A stretch of DNA of 64,000 nucleotides, taken from contig QEYB01000999.1 of NCBI GenBank assembly GCA_017562135.1, positions 744,001 through 808,000 of the forward strand, given 5' to 3'. The position numbers and the translations under genes are program-made. The notes under the pieces were generated by a model. The model was not told where the DNA came from. It did no database searches and saw only the letters and a list, made by a program, of their open reading frames with translations. Shown here in pieces: positions 1 through 12,400 of the stretch (position 1 is its first letter; every line of letters starts with the position of its first letter). Origin of the DNA: Dipylidium caninum. Taxonomy: Eukaryota; Platyhelminthes; Cestoda; Cyclophyllidea; Dipylidiidae.

Positions 1-78
1 TCCTCTCCCCACCCCACGCCAATCCCAAGGTCAGTCTCCGTCTCCTCCCCCCCCTCCCCCTCCCCCCCTCTCCATCTT

Positions 79-109
<31 letters not shown>

Positions 110-873
110 CCACCCTCACCTCAACCACTTCCCACCCTCCATCCTCCATCCTCCTCCTCCTCCTCCTTCTCTTTCCTCTCGTCCTTTCTACTGACTGCAG
201 ACCTGCCTTCACTCAACACCACATCCCAACCCCGTCCCACCCACTCGACATCCCACCCACTCGACACGCCGCACTTCCACAACCACTTCCATCTCTTCCG
301 CTTCCTCCACCGTCTCCGCCTTCTCCTCAACCTCCCAACTCCACCTCCACCATCTCCCTCAAATACACCCGGTCCATCCTCCCCCCTCCCCCTCCACTCC
401 CCTCCACTCCACTCCACTCCACTCCACTCTGCACTCTGCACTCTCTCACTCCCACATTTCCACACCCCCGTCCCCACGCCAACCTCTATTCTCCCCCAAG
501 TCCTCTCCCCAACCTCCTCCTCTCCCACCAGACACCTCATCACTCCTTGTGTGCGTGTTGAACCTGCCCACTTCCAGCCTTCCACACCATCACCCGCACA
601 AATGCACTTTCCCACTGAACCTGTGCCCATTTCGAGGATCCTCCACTCGTTCATCCCACGCCGCCGTCCACCAGACCCCAAACACACCCGACTAGTTTCT
701 TCTTGCAGGACACCAAGCGCACACAAGGACACACAACCTGGCGCACCGGCGACACGACCCAGCCAGAGTGGCACCAGTCCGCCACAGGCTGGCCCTGAGA
801 AGAGGGAGAGGAGGGAGGGAGGAGGGAGGCGCGAGAGAGAGAATGAACGGTCACTGAACGATTTGTTTTTTTC
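1..873 (-). repeat. Left arm of a long inverted repeat (C-rich low-complexity element)
   Basis: This block is almost the reverse complement of 7428-8270. The first bases match the complement of about 8225-8270, and the last bases (gaacgatttgttttttt at about 857-873) match aaaaaaacaaatcgttc at 7428-7444. It is strongly C-rich on the + strand and contains a CCCTCA tandem array (about 79-120), TCC runs, CTCCA repeats near 395-428 and a GGGA-type run near 810-830. A 108-codon open frame at 551-877 exists, but its counterpart in the other arm is read inside a different open frame, so it is most likely non-coding repeat sequence. The arm runs off the left edge of the window, so its full length is unknown. 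The arms differ by substitutions and by copy number in the simple repeats; for example, this arm has an extra copy of a segment containing CCCACTCGACA near 238-262. Confidence 0.85.
79..120 (+). repeat. CCCTCA tandem array (TGAGGG on the other strand)
   Basis: Several tandem copies of the six-base unit CCCTCA are visible. The complementary strand reads TGAGGG, one base from the TTAGGG telomere unit. It is mirrored at 8155-8191 in the other arm. This is a simple repeat inside the larger element. Confidence 0.85.
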
Positions 874-3800
874 ATGACGTAAGCCTTCATGTTTTCTTTG
901 TCCAAAAGACCTTCTTCGCGTGATTATTAGTATTTGGTTAATTAGATACAACATGGCGCGCAATCGACGAATCTCCTTCCGCATTTGTGCAAATCAAACT
1001 CTTCTCCTTTTACTCAACTCTGCGTTAGTGGACTTCGCTTTGTCCCGACCATCGCAGACATCACGGCGTAAGTCGCGGCCTCAGTATCCAACTGCGCGAC
1101 AACACGATCGGTTAATTAATGGTCCGACGGCGGCGGATCCTTTTTCGTGCGGAGGCAGGGTGGGCGGACCACCTATTTACACTCTGTCCACGTGTCACAC
1201 GGAAGACGGCTTTAGCCTGCGACCAAAATAGTGGACAAGCAAGTAAACTATTAGCGCTTAGAACCTTCTGCGCTCAATAACATCCTCATAATTGACCCGT
1301 ACATACCCCTTTCAGTCTTTCCGACCCAAAATGATGCCTTGGTTTCAGGGTACAAAAAAACCCAACTTCCCCAAGGCGCCCACAAACCTCCCTTCCTCCG
1401 GACGTGACTCATTCCGGCCGACCAAACTTGTTTAGCCTGTCTCTCCCACTCAGTAAAGCAATGAATTCGCCTCCAAAAAAGCCCCATCTGCCGTCGGTTG
1501 TCACCCGTAAGGGTAGAAACTACTTGGCTCACACGATTCAGTAGTTTCTGTGGCGAGAAGGCGTAATAAGCGTAAGTGAAATTAGTTGGAGGTTCAACCC
1601 ACACACTTGAACGCGTTGGTAGCAAAAAAAGTGCGGAATTGGTAAAAGAGGGATTAAAATGTAATCGTGGTGTTCTTAACAGTCTCCATTAAAGGCTCTC
1701 GGCGAAATGCCTGCTTTTAGTCTCACTAGCCCTTTCATGGCTCTGGGGAAATTGTATTTTCGTGCACCGAAGACTTACATTTAAGCTTCTTACAAAACTG
1801 AACATCTTATAGGTGGAAAGCTGGACCCCGTGGCTGTCGTCACTTCAGCACCGTACGCGCGTCCACTTACTGGCGTACTGACAGAACCGCCGGGCGACAC
1901 ACCCTGGTGAGGTTGACACACACCACAATCCGCTAGTAGTTTCATTAATGGCAATGAACATCGCGCGAGTCAAACACCAATGTCAAAGCCGTTCATCTGA
2001 CAGTTCGCCCGGAACATAGAGGCAATGGGTAAGCAGTAGCTGCCTCCACCTCTTCTCCCCATCCCAACAGCCTCTGTGTTCGCGCAACTGTTAAATTGCA
2101 GAAGAAATAGTAAAATATCCCTTCCTGGGATCTCCTTTTATATTTGCCATTACCTGGTAATACAAATAAACGGAGCGACTTGTTCCGAAATCCGATCGAA
2201 GGGAGGCACAGAAACGCATAAGTGGGGTTATTCGCAGGCAGGGCATTGAGGAGTTACAACAACTGGACTTTGGCATAATCGCGGGAATTTTTAACGCTAC
2301 AAAGTTTACCACTTTTTCAAGCCCACAAAAGGGTTCTCTTGTAGAAAGCCTAACTTGGACTATAACCTGGGGCTTTTTATGAGGCGCACTAAAATGACTA
2401 CTAATTTCACGCAAACACAGGAGTATGGTAACTCCTGATTGCTGTGCATGACGTAAATGAGAGCAGAAATAATGGAGTAGGAGATTCAACTCAAGTGCTC
2501 AGCACAACTTCACAAGGTTATGGCTAGAATCTTTTATGTGACTAAAGTTGGCGAGTAATGCACGCACACAATTTAATCATTTTAATTTGAATTTTGAAGC
2601 TCTTACACTCCCCAGAACGAGCTTCGTTCCGAATCACTTGGCTCGGATGACAGCGTGGACTGATTTAGTCGGCATATTTTGAAAAAAAATACGCGGTCTT
2701 CCAAGTCCAGTTATCGGTAATCAAAAAACTTCCTTTTTACATAAATTCGTCGACCAACACTTGCCTGTCAAACTGCTAAACAGAAATGATTGGTAAATAT
2801 AAACCGAGAGGCAGATGGCAAATTTGTTGCTAAGATCGGTACTAGCAACATTAGCATATAGTTGAGAAATCGAAGTATTGATTTTACAGCCGACTTACTC
2901 GACAAGCCTTCTCCCCTGCACAAGTCGAAACGGCTAGGCGATACAGCGACTTCGCGAAAGGCATCCACGTCGCTACACTCAATGTTGATTGGCGCGTGAA
3001 CTTGACAACGAAGGCTGACCAATAAAAAGGATGCATGGGTGCGTGTCGACTTTTGTTTACTATATGATTGGCTAGCTATGGTAACGTAGATTGCTAGACT
3101 CGCATTTGCGTGGACATTTTCAGAGCTCGGCTAAGCTATCATGGTAACGCCTTGTTGTCGGTAGCATTCCGTGATCGGTGCCTTCGGATTGTGCAGGAGA
3201 ATGTAATCTTAACGCCATCAGCTGGGCTGGCTGATGGTAGGAAGTGCTCTTGCATTTTTGCGAATCTGCATTTGGGGCTGTTGCAAGTTGTTTTATGCAA
3301 GCGCAGACTTTGCATCAGTTCCTAGTTCTGATCAGCGCTCAAATGACGCGTTACAACTATTTCAGATTCATAAAAAGTCAAAATGAGGTGGTCCGATGTC
3401 CTTTTACACAAAAGTGCTGAAAAGGTGACGGAGGTGCGCAGGTACGGCAAAAGTACGGTATATTAGCCTCCATAAACATAAGTCTACTTGACTATTTGGG
3501 CTAGATTGTTCATGATTAGTAGATCGTTTTGATTAGGATGTGAATGGGGTGATCCCAATCTTGCTTCTAAGGTGAACGTATTCACAAAGTCGCCTTATTG
3601 ATAATGAAAACCGATGACGCAACGACGCCAAGAGGCCTCGCGACTGGTAACACCCTCCTCCGCTCCCACCCGCCATTTTGGCGGGCTCCTCACTTTCCAA
3701 CTAGTAAAACTGGAGACCTGCGCAATTACATATGTGGGGAGAGAGAGACCACAAGTGCAGCCACGTACGCGTTAAGAAGATGCAAACAAACGCTAGACGA

Positions 3801-6800
3801 AGCACGGGCTGATCCCTCCAATGAAGGCATCAACTACGACACTAAAATAGCAACCAATCGTAAGTTCGGTTGGCGGACTTTGTTATAGGCTAAGACGTGA
3901 ACCAATGGTCTGAGGAAGTGTTAAGGTTAACACTCGCCCGCGCTACGTCGTGACTTCGTGAGGTGGCGGCGTGAGCGCGTATGCATGTGCCATTCATTTA
4001 GCGTCTTTCCGCTAATCGGTTTACTTCCGACCTGGTTGAAAGCCCGCCGGTTGTGGGGTGTCTTCGTTTCAGGTCAAAATACAAGGGCAGTTTTTTCTTA
4101 TACTTGATCCGCGAGGCAATTTCGCTGTGAAGGCCATTCCGTAGTGATGGCTTCCGACGCTCTTTTTCCGTTGGTGTTTCTTATGGTTTCGCTTGATGAG
4201 TAAATGGTTATGGCTGCTCGAGGTATTTCCCCAAAACGTCGTTGCGGAGTGTCCACTAACCCTTTAATTCATTTCATGGTCCTAATTCTTCCAGTGTCAG
4301 GCAAACGATGCTTCGCTAACGGGAGTGCTTTTGCTAGAAAGTCAGGAAGCGATCGGGGCCTGTCAGCGTTCATTTGAATAGTTCCTCAATTTTAACAGGG
4401 CCTTTAAATCACGCATCCACTATAACGTTGAAACGGGGCCGCTTTGCATCATAGATTGATTTTGTTGGCGAAAGGTAAAACATTTGCCAGAACGTAGTAG
4501 TTATGGAACTTAAGTACTATTCCTCAGGGCCTAAAAATAAGCGGGTTATTCCGCGTCTACATAAACACACTAAGGTCTGCTTAGATCTGTCAATGACACG
4601 AGGGACTGAGTGACGTCAATTGGAGACACGTAGAATCAGCAAGAAGGCTAAATAGTAGGAGCGAAAAACAACTCCCACTTGTCTCCCAAAACAGCTTATG
4701 GAAGCGGAAGGACCAGTGATACCGGCATGGCAAAAGGGAGTGTGATGAACACGCAGTGTGTCTGAATGAATGGGTGGGGCGAGTCATGGCGGAGCCAGGA
4801 TGAGTCATTTGCTTGATTGACCAATTACAAAGTGGTAAATGGAACCCACATGAGATCTCAGAAGTCTGACAATGCACACACGAACAGACAATCGCAAATG
4901 AGAGATTTTATTACCTATTCATTAAACTTTTATCCCTAAGTACTTCTTGGTTTATTAAACTACTCATACTAATCTTACTTTGGTAAAAGCAATCAAACCA
5001 AGTAAAGCAGTAAACACAGATCAGTTGGTTGCAGGCATTAAGTTATATAAGCAGAACGCCGAATTTATGTAAAATCTACATTTCAGCAGACAATGGCCAT
5101 TATATGAACTGTTACCATGTTTGTTAGGCATAATATGAAGAAGCCTCAGACTTGTCTTGTGTTGAAACCCCATTATCATCAGAATAATAAACTCCTGAAT
5201 GTAAGATGAATATATCAGAAGTGAATAAAAAAGGTTTTACAAAATGATGATTACATCATGAAATTCAACATATAAGCATATCTTCATCTCCTTAGAAAAC
5301 AATTACACATTTAAATTTCACAAAAATTAGACATTACTCCAAGTGTTCTACAAAATATGATCAAGCGTTAAAGATATCATGGGAAGGAGTTTATCAAAGT
5401 ATTAACTACTAGACATCAAACCAAATGAATTTAGGACATATTGACGCATTTTTCATCACTTGAGTATTTGTGCTTCCTTGTTGGGGCGCAGTAAACTGAG
5501 ACAGAAAAACAGATAAACAGCGTTACCGATCGGTCCATGTCTACTCGTGAGCCCCCATTCACAAGAGTTGGCGAGATCTTGCTTCCCCCCTCTACCCTTT
5601 GAGGTATCAGTAAAAGGTAGGCGACAGCACCAATCCGAGCCTCTTTGCCAATCAGATGTGCGTGCATTGTGAACGCATTTAACCGCTATGCACACAGTGC
5701 AAAACCTTGAGGTCATGCACCAGATGCAGCGTACAAACTGATAATTACACATAAAACCTCACAGACTTGTTGTAGAAAAGCTTAACAAGGGAATTGCAGC
5801 TGTGAAAATTAATAAATGAAGGTAAAAATGAAAAAGTCTATAATTCGTACATTGACAAGGAAATCAACAATGTAAAACGAAATGTGAAGCGTAGTATGGA
5901 ATGTGGGAGAAAAAGATTTAAGAATAGTTCAACTCTTTCTCCCTAACACCCAAAAGTAATCACTCACCCGACTTCGGCACAAGGCGCTGCCATGGTAAAT
6001 ATAGCTGCGATGTGCTGCTCCAAGTCGCGAGGTGAAGTTCTTGTCCGGACACATATTGGCAGACCAAATTTATGCTACAAATTCTCTACAATCAAATCGA
6101 GTCCATTGATGCTACGGTTGCTCACCCTAGTCATATCACCGTTGCATGGAATAGAAGCATTTTATTACAGCCACTTCAGTTAACGAGACTAACTGAAAAT
6201 CCATCGGTTTAATCGATAACTGATATGACCACACGGCAGGTAAATCGATTTTCACTGGCCTGCCCTGGGGATTCGACCCTCGATGAGCTTCGGGGGGACG
6301 ATGTGAACCCACATAAGGAAAGCAGCAAGTGGGAGTGATGGCATAGGGAAGAGGGAGCGGCAGGGGGGAATAATTATCAGCGCCATGGAAGTTACGATGT
6401 CCAAGAATTGAAGGTGTATAATGGTGCACTTTTAATGGATAATTTGCTAAATGCACGCCTAATCTGGAACATTTTAGGTCTTCCAGAATTAACCAATGAG
6501 GCTTCTCGTGAGGTCATTTGGTAGACCATTCAGCAATTCTTGCTTCAGTCGTTCACACATACAACCTTCGTTTTTCACTTACACCCTCACCCACTCTTAA
6601 GTGAGTTGGTTGTTCATGCTTTAACTTCATGCCAAATCGGAAATTCTTTCATTCATGCTTCGAGTCTTCACCAGATGACGCATCTTATTCCATCCAGAGG
6701 CCGTAGGACTTTCTCCGGTAAAGGCAAAATTTAAGTCGCTTTCGGATCAAGGCAAACGTTTGCCTTGTACATATAATGTTATTTTTTTGAATTCTATGGA

Positions 6801-7427
6801 ACACGTTGTTGAGGTCAGCCAAGGAAGGTTGTTTGAACAAGGTTAAGGCCTTGCCGTTGTCACGACGTGAGATTAAACGTGTATTGGTGTGTAAAGGGCC
6901 ACGTGTAAACACTACGAGGTAACTTGTAAGTGATGCGGGGTTAACGGCATCGAATACGCAACTTAAGACATGAGGGCTGGGTTAACTCATTACCATGAGG
7001 AGGAGGTGGACGAAGGATGCAGAACAAGTGGTTGAGGCTAAAACAAGTAATCAGCTAACGGAGGATAAAGAAGAATGATTAAGCCATTTATAAGTGGCTG
7101 TGGGGGGGAGGAAAACAAATGCGTGTCACAAAGAGGAAATAAAAAAACTGACTTGGTGAAGTGATTATTTTTCCCTAATCACCTTCGGGATTGTCTCGAA
7201 GTTAACCTCGTAAAAAAAATATCAAAAGATCTGTCGGCTTAGGATATTGTCGTCCTTAACAGCATGTGCAAAGGCGAAGCCTGAAACGGGGTAGGTGAAA
7301 ATGTCACGACAACTGCAGTCGCAACATGCCCTGACAAATGAAGCTAATAAGGTCATGTATGTTATGATAGGCTAAACGGTCACGAGTTAGGAAAGGCCTA
7401 ATGGCGACTGGTTAAATTTTGCGTAAT
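874..7427. other. Spacer between the inverted-repeat arms; no gene recognised
   Basis: About 6.5 kb of moderate-GC sequence lies between the two arms. The longest open frames are 60-132 codons, overlap on both strands, lack recognisable domains and show no run of exons joined by GT-AG introns in a consistent frame. I see no transposase, reverse transcriptase or integrase motif. It is either ordinary intergenic DNA between two independent repeat insertions or the body of a non-coding foldback element. The sequence alone does not decide this. Confidence 0.5.
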
Positions 7428-8154
7428 AAAAAAACAAATCGTTCAGTGACCGTTCATTCTCTCTCTCGCGCCTCCCTCCCTCCCTCCTTCCTTCCTCTCA
7501 CGCGTCAGTCGGCCAGTGGCGGACTGGTGCCACTCTGGCTGGGTCGTGTCGCCGGTGCGCCAGGTTGTGTGTCCTTGTGTGCGCTTGGTGGCCTGCAAGA
7601 AAAAACTAGTCGGGTGTGTTTGGGGTCTGGTGGACGGCGGCGTGGGATGAACGAGTGGAGGATCCTCGAAATGGGCACAGGTTCAGTGGGAAAGTGCATT
7701 TGTGCGGGTGATGGTGTGGAAGGCTGGAAGTGGGCAGGTTCAACACGCACACAAGGAGTGATGAGGTGTCTGGTGGGAGAGGAGGAGGTTGGGGAGAGGA
7801 CTTGGGGAGAATAGAGGTTGGCGTGGGGACGGGGGTGTGGAAATGTGGGAGTGAGAGAGTGCAGAGAGTGGAGTGGAGTGGAGTGGAGGGAGTGGAGGGG
7901 GAGGGGGGAGGATGGACCGGGTGTATTTGAGGTAGATGGTGAAGGTGGAGTTGGGAGGTGGAGGAGAAGGCGGAGACGGTGGTGGAAGCGGAAGAGATGG
8001 AAGTGGTTGTGGAAGTGCGGCGTGTCGAATGGATGAGACGGGGTTGGGATGTGGTGTTGAGTGAAGGCAGGTCTGCAGTCAGTGGAAAGGACGAGAGGAA
8101 AGAGGAGGAGGAGGAGGAGGAGGAGGAGGATGGAGGGTGGGAAGTGTGGTTGAG

Positions 8155-8191
<37 letters not shown>

Positions 8192-8270
8192 AGATGGAGA
8201 GGGGGGGAGGGGGAGGGGAGGAGACGGAGACTGAACTTGGGACTGGCGTGGGGTGGGAGAGGAGGTGAGG
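7428..8270 (+). repeat. Right arm of the inverted repeat (G-rich copy)
   Basis: This is the reverse complement of 1-873 at high identity. It begins with the A-run and CAAATCGTTCAGTGACCG and proceeds through TCTC and CCTCC runs. Further on there is a segment matching the 551-780 region of the left arm, then GGAGT repeats near 7868-7885, GAGGAG runs near 8100-8130 and a GTGAGG array. The + strand is strongly G-rich. A 501-codon proline-rich open frame on the minus strand (7505-9010) results from this composition and has no domain. Confidence 0.85.
8155..8191 (+). repeat. GTGAGG tandem array; predicted G-quadruplex tract
   Basis: Six tandem GTGAGG units are followed by a further G. This gives repeated GGG runs separated by three bases (TGA), the classic spacing for an intramolecular G-quadruplex. 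It is flanked by other G-run DNA on the same strand. Confidence 0.85.
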
Positions 8271-9415
8271 AGCATCCTCAGTGCCCGTCTGCCCTTCTGA
8301 CTGTCTGTCGGCCTGTCTGTTGACTGGGTGGCGGAGCGGCCAGTTTGTGTAGGACTGCGTGGGGTCGCCTGTGGGTATGTGTTGGTTGTGCCACGTTGCA
8401 AAGTGTTGTTGTGGGCGTGTGAGAAGGAGTCGGGGAGAGAGTCTGCGGGGAGAGGCGCCTCTTGAGAGGGTGCAAGCTCTGCCCATACCAACAAGACGTA
8501 GGACAGGGTGTGGCTGTCGGAGGCTGGTTGTCGGTTGTCGTCTGTCGGCCGACGGTTGGTGGGTGGAGGGTGGGGTGTGGGGTATGGATGGCGGAGTTTG
8601 AGTTTGGAGTGTGGAGGACGGAGGACGGAGGACGGAGGGCGACGGGCGACGGGCGACAGGCGACGGGTGGAGGGTGATGCGTGGACGGGGCGGGTGTGTA
8701 CAGCCGTTTGAGACGGTGGCCAGCGCAGGAGGTGGAGAATGGGATTGAGGCTGGTAGAAGGTGCTTGAGCTCGTGTCGGTGAATGTGACTGACCGTCTAA
8801 GAGGGGCGGAGTGGGAGGTGATTTTGGTGGTGGTGGTGGTGGGGGAGGGAGGGAGGGAGGGAATGGAGTAAAGGTGGCGTGTGTGGATGACGAGGACCAT
8901 CTGGATGGCCTGATCTGTGGTCTTCTCACGGAGATTGGGTTTGGCGACGAAAAGGACACGAGATGCACTGCCAAATGCGTGGTGGGTCGTGGCACCGTTG
9001 TCCTCCCCACATCTTATGCTGACTCTGTTGGTGCTGGTGGTGGCGATGCTGGTGGTGGTGGCGGTGCTTGGAGCCATGTGAATTGTCTTCAGACCTCTCC
9101 ACTTCCACGACTCACCTCGTTAGCATGTGCACGTGTCCACACAGGTGCCTTTGAGAATGCGGCGCCTGGCGAGGCGGGTGGGGCGATGGGGCGGTGTGAT
9201 GGACTGACGGAGTGAGCTGAGGAGATGGGAGACGGTAGACGGGGACGGAGCACGGTGATGGAGCAGTAAAGTTGGCAGATGCGTCCGGGTGACCGGATGC
9301 ACGCCTCAGTGGTGGTGGTGGTGGTGGTGTTGGTGGCAGCAGCAGTAAGGGGCGTTGGAGTGCGCGGGCAGAGGCGAGGAGGGAGGAGACGAGAAGGTGG
9401 TGTTTACGTGGTCGG
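8271..9415 (+). repeat. G-rich low-complexity continuation of the right repeat copy
   Basis: The strand bias continues without a break to about 9415, where composition returns to AT-rich. It contains minisatellite-like tracts: GGACGGA and GGGCGAC heptamers near 8610-8665, GGTGGT runs near 8826-8845, a GGGA run near 8846-8862, and GGTGGT runs again near 9040-9065 and 9310-9335. The matching part of the left copy would lie beyond base 1. I infer that the complete element is about 2 kb or more and that the window shows only 0.87 kb of the left copy. Confidence 0.55.
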
Positions 9416-12400
9416 GTGGATTACGGTGTTCTTATAGAAAACGTGATATGAGATGCGAGTTACGACCTATTGAGTGAAATCCTTGAATATTCTCTCTTGG
9501 TGTGCATCAGCATTGTCGTCCTGTTTACAACCTTCTTCCCTTGACAAACTAATCACACCTTCACACTTCCTTCGTTTTGATAATTTTTGACGTATTTATT
9601 CCATTCGTTCTCTTCACCACTTAGGAAATGAGTGAATTGGACCAGTAGTTACAATGTCAAATGTTCAAATGTTCAAATGTTGGGTCTTAATTCTGACAAC
9701 TCTCACTGTGGTCTACAAGCCAAAACTACTGATATCACATGACTGGTAACCCACCCTTACCCGTAAAAATCCTCACTGAGTAGGCGGACTTGAACAGCCT
9801 ATGGTGAAACTTACACCGACATTTAATGTAGGAGGAAAGGCAATTTTTATCAGCCGTGCAATCTACAAGAAGCCTTGGCACTCATTAGCCGGAATGGCCA
9901 AAGTCTTGCTCGCCCACATTTCGTTGTAGGTCGCAGCTGCGTGGTCCAATCACATCGAGTGGAAATAGGAATAAGCGAAATTAGAGAGCGGAGGGTGGGG
10001 ATGGACGGAGAGGCCGGATGGGGCGGCTACAGCCCGGGAGGCTCGTGGGGGCGGCGGTAGATGCATGTGCTCATCCGCCTGGTGGCCTGCCCTGCCTGCC
10101 TCACCCTCCTCTCCCCTTTAATGGCCACTTAAACACAAAGTGCCTCGTCGATGCCCGCCGGGCATAGCGTCGCCACCGCGGAGGTCACCTTTTGTCGGCC
10201 GAGGTGGATTACACAGACGAGCCAATGATCGACGCCGCGTTTACTCATCACCGATGACTCATCGGAGATAAACAGACGCCACAGATGCCTTGGTCGTCGC
10301 ACCAACCTCGAAATTGCCTTCTCTCTGCAAGAGGCCCCGTAATTATTACGCCGAGTCCCGGTTGCCGTAGCTACTAAAGTGTGATTGTGCATTAGTGTTG
10401 CCATGGGGAGGCAAATGAGGGACCGGCAGATCGTAGAGATTACGAGATCACAGTGGGTGCACTTCATTCCTTCACGATCTCAAAAAGTAGCCCGTCAGCA
10501 ACACATTGGGTTTTTTGCCAATTACATGGCACCAAATGTAAAGTTAATTGAGAAAGTGTGGAGAAAGTTAGCAACTAATCCGGGGAATTGTTGAAAGACG
10601 GCGCCTTTTGCACCACGAAGAGAGATCGTCTCGTGTGGGAAGTGACGAGGAAAAAGGGTCGACCTGACTGAGGGCGCAACCCATTCGTTCACATGCCGTG
10701 GAACTTGGTGTGGAGATTTTACCAAGGCGGAAGATATTCCGACATTGACGGGAGGTGAGAGCGCGGGGAGGGGAGGGGGTGGGCAGAGGATTCGGGCGTT
10801 GAGGTGGTCGACGACACCTCCACGATTGGGCTGACTTGAACTAGTGTGTGTATGTAAATCTAGTTTATGGTAGATTGTGCAGCTGTCGTTTCCGACGTCA
10901 AAAACTCTTGAAAAGAGCGATTCCAGTGTCCATGTGCGTGTCTGGAAGAAGGAATTTGGTTGGGCCGGACCGATCAGTGGTGGAAAGGCCGCCCGACAGA
11001 GCATGCAGACAACAGATGCGCAAAGGTGAGGAACTAATCACCCCCGACACCTTCTCCCGCCTCTGACTCCTTCTTTGGTGGCGCTTTTTCAACCTCGGTT
11101 GCATATCTGGTGCATGTGATTGATAAGTCTACGCACACCTGGCCTGGCACACGAAAATCGTGTCGCTGTGATTTTATGTGGCATATGTGTTAGGCGCCAT
11201 TATTCAGTCATGCCATTCGTCGCGGTGGGGGCACGTTTATTTGAATTGCATGTGCTGCTACGAGAGGAGAGCGAGAGCGAGAGAGGAAGAGGAGATGCCG
11301 CACCGGGGGGAAGTTCGCGGACCTGTGGAGGTAGAATGCTCCCGGTTATTTAGGTATATAAGAAGAAGACGAGTTGATAGCCGAGTACTGGTGATTTCGT
11401 CCGCTCTGTGGCATTACAATAAGACGAAATCACCTGTCAGGCGGAGGGCGTTCCGAGGGGGAATTTAGCAAGATCCCTGGAAGTTGACTCTTTATCCACT
11501 CTAATTGGTGGAGAAAATATGAGCAATGGCTGCCTCTGTCGACACTTTCACACCTACAATACATTCGTCTGCCTTTTAACCATCTACTTTCGTTCACATA
11601 ACTTCAAAAGTTAAGGTGACCGCAACAGCGGTAAGTGCGAATGAAGAACTCCATGATCAAGAAAATCTGTTTCACACGAAATGAATCACCGAACGTAGCC
11701 GCCTACAACTTGATGGGAGGTGCTCAGCCTTGGCCGAATTGTTGGTTTTGATGTTCTCGCCATTTTATAAAAATTTCTGTAAAATGATGCGAAGAGAGTC
11801 ATCCAGTGGCAAGGAAATGGTGCAAATCGACTCAGTAACTAAATAATATTAACACAAATATCCCTAATCTACATTTAGAAAGTCTACGTCATCGGCTGAG
11901 GCACGAAATTGAATGTTGAATGCAAATAACAATTCAATATTTCTTAAAATGCACGTGATACTTGCAATGCTACTCACAATGTGCGAAAGTAGTACTGCTT
12001 TTGACTAGGGTATTGGCCCGGTTGCAAATGGTCAAGAGAAGCTGCGTAAAAACAGAACACTATATTTACTTCCAGCCACGTTTGAGGCGGTAATTTTGAG
12101 TGTTAATTACTATTTCTTTCAAAGAAGTTAATAATGAAGAAGTTAACCTCCCTTCACGATGGCGAGGAGGGGGGAGAGAGAAAATAACCTCTCCAGAGGA
12201 CCATGCTTCGCCCACTCTCGATGTGTTGGTCTGAGGCACTTCTTCATTGCAAGGCACATACGATGTGGCGAATTCGGGACCTCACCGCGAATTACTAGTA
12301 AGGGTTTAGTGGAGGGATAAGAAGGGATTTGTATGAAATTTTGGAAGAGATTGTATCCAGCGGGTGAACCCCGTACAAGGGACTTAATAATCCTTGCTCT

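Noticed and set aside
551..877. 108-codon open frame in the left repeat arm
   Set aside because: It is shared with the other arm only because the DNA is repeated, and there is no start or codon pattern of a gene.
3598..3888. 96-codon + open frame in the repeat spacer
   Set aside because: It has no recognisable motif, and there is nothing around it to suggest exons.
6258..6285. GGGTCGAATCCC on the minus strand, resembling a tRNA T arm
   Set aside because: There is no matching D arm, anticodon arm or acceptor stem in the right spacing.
7505..9010. 501-codon proline/serine-rich open frame on the minus strand
   Set aside because: It arises from G-rich simple repeats with no stop codons, its equivalent in the other arm is interrupted, and it has no domain.
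10522..11004. 160-codon minus open frame
   Set aside because: It has no domain, no adjoining exons and mixed composition; it is typical of chance in a GC-richer patch.
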